Assembly: GCF_964229645.1 (NCBI RefSeq) | Contig: NZ_CAXREX010000104.1 | Location: 1 to 9,954 of the forward strand | Source of the DNA: Nioella sp964229645 | GTDB lineage: Bacteria > Pseudomonadota > Alphaproteobacteria > Rhodobacterales > Rhodobacteraceae | Direction of reading: 5' to 3' | Length of the DNA: 9,954 nt | In this document: one piece after another, positions 5,619-9,954 of the stretch | Position numbering within the stretch: position 1 is the first letter of the stretch | How the letters are laid out: each line of letters opens with the position of its first letter | The notes under the pieces: model-generated | Databases searched by the model: none | What the model was told of the DNA's origin: nothing | Seen by the model: the letters and a program-made list of their open reading frames with translations, nothing else | Program-made: the position numbers and the translations under genes

Positions 5619-6215
5619 ATGGCCGGATCGACACCAAGGGCATGGCAACGGATGTTGTCGGGGCGCAGGCTGGACCTGCTGGACCCGACCCCGGTGGATA
5701 TCGAGATCGAGGACATTGCCCACGGGCTGGCCTTCGTGGCGCGCTGGAATGGGCAGACCGAGGGGGACTTCCCCTACTCGGTGGCGGAACACTCAATTCT
5801 TGTAGAAGAAATCTTCCGCCGGGTAGACCCCTCCGCCCCGGCGAAATGGCGGCTCGCGGCGCTACTGCATGACGCGCCCGAATACGTCATCGGAGACATG
5901 ATCAGCCCGGTGAAGGCTGCCGTCGGACCCGGTTACGGGGAGCTGGACGCGCGACTGACGGCAGCAATCCACCTGCGCTTCGGCCTGCCCGCGACCTTGC
6001 CCAAGACGGTCAAGGCCAGGATCAAGCGGGCCGACAAGGTGTCGGCCTGGCTGGAGGCGACACAGCTTGCGGGGTTCTCGGTGGCGGAGGCGGACAAGTT
6101 CTTCGGACGGCCCAACCCGGCCCTGACCGAGGGGCTGCGGCTGCATCTTCGCCCCCCGGCAGAGGTGCGGGCGGATTACACCGCCCGGCACGCTGACTTG
6201 ATGGCTCAGCTATAA
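5619..6215 (+). CDS. HD-domain phosphohydrolase (YfbR-like)
   Basis: This 198-residue cytoplasmic protein has the HD-superfamily metal site: H35 (D-I-A-H-G-L), H58 (V-A-E-H-S), the H84-D85 pair in A-L-L-H-D-A-P-E-Y-V-I-G-D, and D139 in K-R-A-D-K. The spacing is like YfbR-type 5'-deoxynucleotidases, which dephosphorylate deoxynucleoside monophosphates, but the actual substrate is not shown by sequence. The ATG at 5619 follows AGAGG (5607-5611) with 7-base spacing and the protein then begins within the family pattern. An in-frame ATG-type start at 5553 would add 22 Arg/Gly-rich residues and lacks a ribosome site. TAA is at 6213-6215, only 7 bases from the convergent small gene. It could correspond to orf5 of the R. 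capsulatus hvrB-ahcY region, but I cannot confirm this. Confidence 0.85.
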   Translation: MAGSTPRAWQRMLSGRRLDLLDPTPVDIEIEDIAHGLAFVARWNGQTEGDFPYSVAEHSILVEEIFRRVDPSAPAKWRLAALLHDAPEYVIGDMISPVKAAVGPGYGELDARLTAAIHLRFGLPATLPKTVKARIKRADKVSAWLEATQLAGFSVAEADKFFGRPNPALTEGLRLHLRPPAEVRADYTARHADLMAQL

Positions 6216-6222
6216 TCAGAAC

Positions 6223-6390
6223 CTATTGGATTTCGGGCCGGTCACGGTCTCGCCTGTGGCGGGCGCGCAGGGTTTCCTGCTTGGCTCGCCGGGTGCGATA
6301 GTCATCCTGCTGGCGCAGCCAGTGATCGGGCGCATCCCATGTATCAAGGCGGGTAGCTGTGCGAAAGCTGCGGGAAAGGATCGAGATCAT
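6223..6390 (-). CDS. Small basic hypothetical protein, 55 residues
   Basis: The product begins M-I-S-I-L-S-R-S-F-R-T-A-T-R and includes W-D-A-P-D-H-W-L-R-Q-Q-D-D-Y-R-T-R-R, ending in a run of Arg, Asp and His. It is basic, probably helical, with an amphipathic start and no export signal. Support: AGGAG at 6404-6400 lies 9 bases before the ATG at 6390, third codon positions are GC-rich like its neighbours, and the gene fills the gap neatly between the HD gene and the LysR gene. An upstream in-frame GTG at 6414 would place this ribosome site inside the coding region, so I reject it. It reminds me of short Arg-rich DUF1127-like proteins of Rhodobacteraceae, but the usual motif is missing. It is divergent from the LysR gene, a common position for a target gene. 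Confidence 0.5.
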   Translation of the reverse strand: MISILSRSFRTATRLDTWDAPDHWLRQQDDYRTRRAKQETLRARHRRDRDRPEIQ

Positions 6391-6399
6391 CTGCGAATA

Positions 6400-6404
6400 C
6401 TCCT
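6400..6404 (-). promoter_or_regulatory. Ribosome binding site that decides the start of the 55-residue gene
   Basis: AGGAG on the minus strand is 9 bases from the ATG at 6388-6390. It favours this ATG over the GTG at 6414. Confidence 0.5.
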
Positions 6405-6434
6405 GTGGAAACACGATGATCAGAGCCTAGGGGC

Positions 6435-6463
6435 TTGCGCCGGGCCCCGCGAGTCAGCAATAT
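6435..6463 (+). promoter_or_regulatory. Weak candidate promoter of the LysR gene
   Basis: TTGCGC (6435-6440) and CAATAT (6458-6463) are 17 bases apart. The -10 matches consensus only in part. Transcription would begin near 6470, almost at the first ATG, so the mRNA would have little or no leader. Confidence 0.3.
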
Positions 6464-6480
6464 CTACAACATGTAAGTAT
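6460..6480. promoter_or_regulatory. Imperfect palindrome overlapping the LysR start codon
   Basis: ATATCTACA (6460-6468) and TGTAAGTAT (6472-6480) mirror each other at 7 of 9 positions around a 3-base centre. The inner TACA-N3-TGTA is perfect. It is AT-rich in a GC-rich neighbourhood, lies between divergent genes, and resembles LysR-type sites, although the symmetric pair is T-N9-A rather than T-N11-A. It covers the -10 region and the ATG at 6479, as expected of an autorepressor site. Confidence 0.5.
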
Positions 6481-7381
6481 GGCTAACAGAATGGATTGGC
6501 GGGACATCCCCTCCCTATCGGCCTTGAAAGCCTTTGAAGCCGCGGCGCGGCTTGGCAGCTTCTCGGCCGCTGCGCGCGAGCTGAACGTCACCCATGCGGC
6601 GATTGCGCAGCATGTGCGCGCCCTGGAAAGCCATTTCGGCCAGGCCTTGATGGACCGCGACGGGCGCGCCATGCGGGCCACGGGGGCGGGGCGGCGGCTG
6701 GCGCAGGACCTGGGCGAGGGCTTTGGCACCATTGCCGCCGGGGTGCGCGCGCTGGTGCAGGCGCGATCGGATCGGCCCGTCGCCCTGACGACGACGCAAA
6801 ACTTCGCGGAAAACTGGCTGGCCCCGCGCCTGTCGGCGTTCTGGCAGGCCCATCCCGACCTGCCGGTCACGGTGGCCCCCGACAACCGCGTGGTGGACCT
6901 GCGCCGCGAGGGGTTCGACCTGGCGATCCGCTATGGCGAGGGGCGCTGGCCGGGGCTGGAGGCCAGGCTGCTGACGCGCGGGCACCGGGTGGTGGTGGCC
7001 CATCCCGACATCGCCGCGCGCCTTCCCATCGACTATTCGGCGACCTCGGACCGGGCCATTCACGCGCTGATGGACCTGCCCTGGCTGCCCGACCCGACCG
7101 ATATGGAAATGGCCACCTGGTTGCGCGCCCTGGGTGCGGATCCGGACAAGGCGCGGATCACCCGGCTGGAAACCAATGGGCTTGCCCTGGCGGCGGTGCG
7201 CTCGGGCGCGGGAATCAGCCGTCAGCCGCTGGCGGTGGTGGAACGCGACCTGGAAAATGGGCGGCTGGTGGCGCTGCTGGAAGAGCCCGATTCCGCCCTT
7301 GGCTATTACGCGGTCTGGAGCCCGGCCACGATCAGCCCGCGCGCGCGGGTGGTGCTGCGCTGGTTGCAGGCACAGGTTTAG
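6479..7381 (+). CDS. hvrB: LysR-type transcriptional regulator (GcvA-like, probable HvrB equivalent)
   Basis: This 300-residue protein is a standard-length LysR regulator. The winged helix-turn-helix spans about 13-72, with the classic S-A-L-K-A-F-E-A-A-A-R-L-G-S-F-S-A-A-A segment and V-T-H-A-A-I-A-Q-H-V-R-A-L-E recognition helix. The effector domain spans about 93-297 and has the GcvA-type D-L-R-R-E-G-F-D-L-A-I-R-Y-G pattern. The symbol rests on context: in R. capsulatus hvrB is a LysR gene between the regA cluster and ahcY, reported to activate ahcY and orf5 and to repress itself. I recall this and cannot check orthology here. The start is uncertain. ATG 6479 lacks a ribosome site and lies in a palindrome. 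ATG 6491 gives M-D-W-R-D-I-P, also without a site. Stop TAG 7379-7381 overlaps the convergent lipoprotein stop. Confidence 0.85.
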   Translation: MANRMDWRDIPSLSALKAFEAAARLGSFSAAARELNVTHAAIAQHVRALESHFGQALMDRDGRAMRATGAGRRLAQDLGEGFGTIAAGVRALVQARSDRPVALTTTQNFAENWLAPRLSAFWQAHPDLPVTVAPDNRVVDLRREGFDLAIRYGEGRWPGLEARLLTRGHRVVVAHPDIAARLPIDYSATSDRAIHALMDLPWLPDPTDMEMATWLRALGADPDKARITRLETNGLALAAVRSGAGISRQPLAVVERDLENGRLVALLEEPDSALGYYAVWSPATISPRARVVLRWLQAQV

Positions 7382-7872
7382 CGGAAGAAACAGGTGGTGC
7401 CCGACCACAGGGCCGAGATTTCCGGGCTGCCGTCTTCAACCAGCGCCCAGACCCCGTTGCGCTCGAACTCGCGCCCAAGCGTGGTCTCTTCCATCGCGAC
7501 GGCGGGGGGCAGCTGCCCGACGGCGAGAGGGCCCGCAGTGGCTAGCCCCGGTTCCGTCACGACCCATCCGGTGAAATCGCCCTGGGTGAAGTTCAGCGTC
7601 AGCCCGTTCGGCCAATAGGCGGCGGTGACCAGCCCGGCCCCGCATTCGGGGTTACGGGTGATGTCGGCGGGGGGCTGGCCCAGAAGCCGCGTGACCGCGT
7701 CGATGACGCCATCCTGCGCGCGCCCGAAATCGATCCGCAGATCGGTGCCCGCCGGTTGCAGGCCCTCTCCGTCAGGGGTCAGGCCACGGGGGGCGGGGGA
7801 TTCGGGCGCAGGGGAGGTCGCAAGCGTGCAGCCCGCGACCAGGGCACTGGCGAGAAGAACCGCGAGCCGCAT
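7378..7872 (-). CDS. Conserved hypothetical lipoprotein following regA
   Basis: This 164-residue protein has a type II signal peptide: M-R-L-A-V-L-L-A-S-A, then the lipobox L-V-A-G-C with lipidated C15. A Pro-rich linker (20-40) follows, then one compact domain (about 43-164) that ends T-T-L-G-R-E-F ... S-A-L-W-S-G-T-T-C-F-F-R. C77 and C161 could form a disulphide. I know similar Rhodobacteraceae hypothetical proteins with this ending but no function. T16 after the lipid cysteine predicts outer-membrane sorting by the usual +2 rule. The ATG at 7872 comes only 4 bases after the regA stop and has no clear ribosome site of its own, so translation is probably coupled to regA. Stops overlap the convergent LysR gene by 4 bases. 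In R. capsulatus hvrA occupies this slot. Confidence 0.85.
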   Translation of the reverse strand: MRLAVLLASALVAGCTLATSPAPESPAPRGLTPDGEGLQPAGTDLRIDFGRAQDGVIDAVTRLLGQPPADITRNPECGAGLVTAAYWPNGLTLNFTQGDFTGWVVTEPGLATAGPLAVGQLPPAVAMEETTLGREFERNGVWALVEDGSPEISALWSGTTCFFR

Positions 7873-7876
7873 CCGC

Positions 7877-8434
7877 TCAGCGCGGGCTGCGCTTGGCGAG
7901 GATACGCTGCAGCGTGCGGCGGTGCATGTTCAGCCGCCGGGCGGTTTCGCTGACATTGCGGTCGCACAGCTCGTAGACGCGCTGGATATGTTCCCAACGG
8001 ACGCGATCCGCGCTCATCGGGTTTTCCGGCGGCGGCGGCATGTCGTCTTCCTCGGCCAGAAGCGCGGCGGTGATGTCGTTGGCGTCGGCAGGCTTCGACA
8101 GGTAGTCGGTGGCCCCGATCTTGACCGCGGCAACGGCCGTGGCGATGGCCCCGTAGCCCGTCAGAACGACGATGCGGCTGTCGGGGCGCTTTTCACGCAG
8201 GGCCTCGACCACGTCGAGCCCGTTGCCATCTTCGAGCCGAAGATCGACCACCGCGTAGGCCGGGGGGCGGGCGGTGGCGATGGCCTTGCCGGCCGCGACA
8301 GAGCCTGCGGCCTCGACCTCGAAACCGCGCTTTTCCATCGCGCGCTGAAGCCGGCGCAGGAACGGTTCGTCGTCATCGACGAGCAGCAGGGATTTATCGG
8401 GTCCGATATCGCGCAGCGTGCGTTCCGTCGCCAT
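7877..8434 (-). CDS. regA: RegA/PrrA/ActR global redox response regulator
   Basis: RegA is the DNA-binding partner of the kinase RegB. It controls photosynthesis, respiration, carbon and nitrogen fixation genes in Rhodobacteraceae. The 185-residue protein matches the usual 184. The receiver domain (about 15-128) has the acidic pocket D20-D21-D22, phospho-acceptor D64 (A-V-V-D-L-R-L-E-D-G), T92 in L-T-G-Y-G and K114 in S-K-P. A proline-rich hinge (132-141, P-P-P-P) leads to a Fis-type helix-turn-helix (about 160-182: N-V-S-E-T-A-R-R-L-N-M-H-R-R-T-L-Q-R-I-L). ATG 8434 is preferred because AGAGG (8448-8444) is 9 bases away; an in-frame ATG at 8443 would abut that site. It lies downstream of senC in the same direction and has its own promoter candidate, so it may be transcribed both with senC and alone. 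Confidence 0.97.
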   Translation of the reverse strand: MATERTLRDIGPDKSLLLVDDDEPFLRRLQRAMEKRGFEVEAAGSVAAGKAIATARPPAYAVVDLRLEDGNGLDVVEALREKRPDSRIVVLTGYGAIATAVAAVKIGATDYLSKPADANDITAALLAEEDDMPPPPENPMSADRVRWEHIQRVYELCDRNVSETARRLNMHRRTLQRILAKRSPR

Positions 8435-8443
8435 GCAAGCCAT

Positions 8444-8448
8444 CCTCT
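8444..8448 (-). promoter_or_regulatory. Ribosome binding site that decides the regA start
   Basis: AGAGG on the minus strand sits 9 bases before ATG 8434. It directly touches the alternative ATG 8443, which is too close for initiation. Confidence 0.6.
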
Positions 8449-8462
8449 TCGCAATTTTCTTT

Positions 8463-8492
8463 CATATATGGCCAAAGCCGCGCAATGGTCAA
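8463..8492 (-). promoter_or_regulatory. Candidate regA promoter in the senC-regA gap
   Basis: On the minus strand TTGACC (8492-8487) and TATATG (8468-8463) are 18 bases apart. They lie in a 69-base gap that is AT-rich towards regA. Transcription would begin near 8456, about 20 bases before the start codon. Confidence 0.55.
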
Positions 8493-8503
8493 ACAGATCG
8501 CGG

Positions 8504-9139
8504 TCAGGAGGCGGCATCCATGAAGCAGGCGACGCGGCTGGCCATCTCCTCGGGGCTGTCATCGCGGCGGAAGAACTCGACGAAACCATGCTCGGGCAGG
8601 ACGAGATAGGTGAAGGTCGAGTGGTCCACGAGGTAGTAACCGTCGGCGTCGGGTTCCTGGTGGTTGAAATAGGTCCGGTAGGCCTGCGAGGCGGCGGTGG
8701 TCTGTTCCAGCGAACCGGTCAGCCCGATCATGCGCGGGTGCATGTTGTCGGTGAAATCGGCCAGGAGCTCGGGCGTGTCGCGCTCGGGGTCGATCGAGAC
8801 GAAGACGGGCGTGACCATGCGCCCTTGCTCTTCGAGAATCTCGACGGCGATGGCGTTGCGGGCATTGTCCATCGGGCAGACATCGGGACAGAAGGTGTAG
8901 CCGAAATAGATCAGCGTGGGCGCAGTTATGATATCGGCGTCGGTCACGGTCTGCCCGGTTTCCGACACCAGTTCGAACGGGCCGCCGATATTGCCGGGCC
9001 CGCCCGCAACCTGCGTTGCGCGGCACTGGGCGAAGAGATCGTCACCCTGGTTGGCGCGGCCCAGGAGGATCGACACCCCGATCCCCCCCAGAAGGGCGGC
9101 GGTCAGGGCAAGGGCGCTGGCGGCATAGATGCGGTTCAT
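8504..9139 (-). CDS. senC: SCO1/SenC/PrrC copper protein
   Basis: SenC is a membrane-anchored periplasmic thioredoxin-fold protein that delivers copper to cytochrome oxidase. In Rhodobacter it also influences RegB signalling. The 211-residue protein has an N-terminal membrane anchor (about 5-26). The SCO copper site is complete: C84 and C88 in F-C-P-D-V-C-P, and H173 in V-D-H-S-T-F-T-Y. Other conserved parts are I-D-P-E-R-D-T-P (116-123) and H-P-R-M-I-G-L-T-G. Two further cysteines, C39 and C205, lie near the ends of the soluble domain and could form a disulphide. ATG 9139 follows AAGGGGA with about 6-base spacing. The same frame stays open far upstream, but that part is antisense to regB and is not coding. 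It is divergent from regB and upstream of regA. Confidence 0.96.
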   Translation of the reverse strand: MNRIYAASALALTAALLGGIGVSILLGRANQGDDLFAQCRATQVAGGPGNIGGPFELVSETGQTVTDADIITAPTLIYFGYTFCPDVCPMDNARNAIAVEILEEQGRMVTPVFVSIDPERDTPELLADFTDNMHPRMIGLTGSLEQTTAASQAYRTYFNHQEPDADGYYLVDHSTFTYLVLPEHGFVEFFRRDDSPEEMASRVACFMDAAS

Positions 9140-9164
9140 GGCTTTCCCCTTTACGGACGGACCG

Positions 9165-9193
9165 TTGATCGTTGAAATCGAGATGTCTATCAA
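9165..9193. promoter_or_regulatory. Nearly symmetric divergent promoter element, senC / regB
   Basis: On the plus strand TTGATC (9165-9170) and TATCAA (9188-9193) are 17 bases apart and face regB. On the minus strand the same element reads TTGATA-N17-GATCAA and faces senC. Polymerase could thus bind the same bases in either direction. A 7-base-spaced direct repeat CGTTGA (9163-9168, 9170-9175) lies inside it and may be part of a regulator site. RegA is known to control this divergent region in Rhodobacter; I found no clear RegA consensus. Confidence 0.5.
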
Positions 9194-9247
9194 TTCACGA
9201 CTGCTCAACTGTGACCAAACGCCCCCGTGGCAGACAGGACGCCGCCG

Positions 9248-9954
9248 ATGCCCACAAGCCTCGACCAGACCGAGACCCTGCTGACGCGGGACCTGCGCAG
9301 CGACTGGGTTCGGCTGCGCACGTTGCTGGTGCTGCGCTGGCTGGCGATCCTGGGGCAGACGACTGCCGTGGTGGTGGCGAGCTTCTTCCTGGGGCTGCGG
9401 GTGGAACTGGGCCTGTGCTTCCTGGCCATCGGCACCTCGGTCCTGTCCAACATGATCGCGATGACGGTCTTTCCGCCCAACACGCGGCTGGCCGACTGGG
9501 ACGCGATGCTGACGCTGCTTTTCGACCTGACGCAGCTGTCCTTCCTGCTGTTCCTGACCGGCGGGCTGAACAACCCCTTCGCGCTGCTGATCCTTGCGCC
9601 GGTGACGATCTCTGCCACCGCGCTGACCCTGCGCTCGACCCTTCTGCTGGGGTTGGCGGCGATCGTGCTGATCTCGCTCGTTGCCTTTTACCATGTGCCC
9701 TTGCAAACCCGCGAGGGCGAGGCAATCGAGTTGCCGTTCCTGTTCCTGGCCGGGTTCTGGTCGGCCATCGTCATCGGGATCGTCTTCCTGTCGGCCTATG
9801 CGCGGCGGGTCACGCTGGAAATCCACACCATGAGCCAGGCCTTGCTGGCCACGCAGGAAGCGCTGGCGCGCGAGCAGAAGCTGACCGACCTTGGCGGCGT
9901 GGTCGCGGCAGCGGCGCATGAACTGGGCACGCCCCTGGCCACGATCAAGCTGGT
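9248..9954 (+). CDS. regB: RegB/PrrB redox sensor histidine kinase, 5' part
   Basis: Only the first 235 codons are visible; the gene runs off the right edge. Residues about 25-185 form six hydrophobic membrane segments. The short loop between the third and fourth contains G-G-L-N-N-P-F (105-111), the conserved RegB motif tied to ubiquinone-pool sensing. The dimerisation/phospho-acceptor helix follows, with H224 in A-A-A-H-E-L-G-T-P-L-A-T-I-K. RegB autophosphorylates on this His and passes phosphate to RegA Asp64. The redox-active cysteine and the ATPase domain would lie beyond the window. ATG 9248 has AGGA (9236-9239) with 8-base spacing, and an in-frame TGA at 9212-9214 excludes an earlier start. 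It is divergent from senC-regA, the usual arrangement. Confidence 0.96.
   Translation, partial: MPTSLDQTETLLTRDLRSDWVRLRTLLVLRWLAILGQTTAVVVASFFLGLRVELGLCFLAIGTSVLSNMIAMTVFPPNTRLADWDAMLTLLFDLTQLSFLLFLTGGLNNPFALLILAPVTISATALTLRSTLLLGLAAIVLISLVAFYHVPLQTREGEAIELPFLFLAGFWSAIVIGIVFLSAYARRVTLEIHTMSQALLATQEALAREQKLTDLGGVVAAAAHELGTPLATIKL

Noticed and set aside
6515..7408. 297-codon open frame on the minus strand
   Set aside because: It is a shadow of the LysR gene, with His/Gln/Arg/Pro-rich composition.
7625..9175. 516-codon open frame on the plus strand
   Set aside because: It runs antisense across the lipoprotein, regA and senC, which are all supported by motifs and ribosome sites.
9140..9919. 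Long upstream extension of the senC frame on the minus strand
   Set aside because: The extension is antisense to regB, is Gln/Arg-rich low complexity, and the SenC membrane anchor with a good ribosome site begins at 9139.
1..9954. CRISPR arrays, tRNA genes, insertion sequences or a defence island
   Set aside because: No regularly spaced repeats, cloverleaf-like segments, transposase motifs or defence-gene motifs were seen on either strand.

Overview
The window is GC-rich DNA with tightly packed genes, strong Shine-Dalgarno sites and intrinsic terminators. It looks like chromosomal DNA of an alphaproteobacterium of the Rhodobacteraceae (Rhodobacter/Roseobacter group). The strongest evidence is the right half: a regB / senC-regA redox-control locus with a LysR gene and ahcY nearby. 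This matches the arrangement I recall from Rhodobacter capsulatus (regB, senC, regA, hvrA, hvrB, orf5, ahcY). The RegA, SenC, RegB and AhcY proteins all carry the residues expected of their families.

Left part (1-3600), accessory in character. It starts with the 3' end of a cysteine-rich hypothetical protein. Convergent with it is a thiamine-diphosphate enzyme of the acetolactate synthase large-subunit type. Divergent from that enzyme is an orphan BrnA-like ribbon-helix-helix protein without its BrnT toxin; a perfect 17-bp palindrome lies in the shared promoter region. Next is a 293-residue protein with a Hint (hedgehog/intein) domain behind its own promoter.

Middle part (3689-6390). On the minus strand ahcY (S-adenosylhomocysteine hydrolase) has a recognisable promoter, a leader hairpin and a strong terminator. 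Upstream of it is a 51-residue Lys/Gly-rich small gene with its own terminator. Then come an HD-domain phosphohydrolase (plus) and a 55-residue basic small gene (minus) that is divergent from the LysR regulator.

Right part (6460-9954). A GcvA-type LysR regulator is, by position, the likely HvrB equivalent. An AT-rich palindrome overlaps its first ATG. It converges with a lipoprotein gene that follows regA after only 4 bases, in the place where R. capsulatus has hvrA. regA, with its own promoter, and senC are read on the minus strand. regB is divergent and runs off the right edge just after its phospho-accepting histidine. The senC/regB gap holds an almost symmetric element that reads as a sigma-70 promoter on both strands.

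Working model: RegB senses redox state and phosphorylates RegA. SenC handles copper for oxidase assembly and may report to RegB. The LysR protein may couple the redox/light locus to methyl-cycle housekeeping by AhcY. I saw no tRNA, rRNA, CRISPR array, transposase or phage gene. No gene-free stretch exceeds 300 bases; the longest is 2452-2716.
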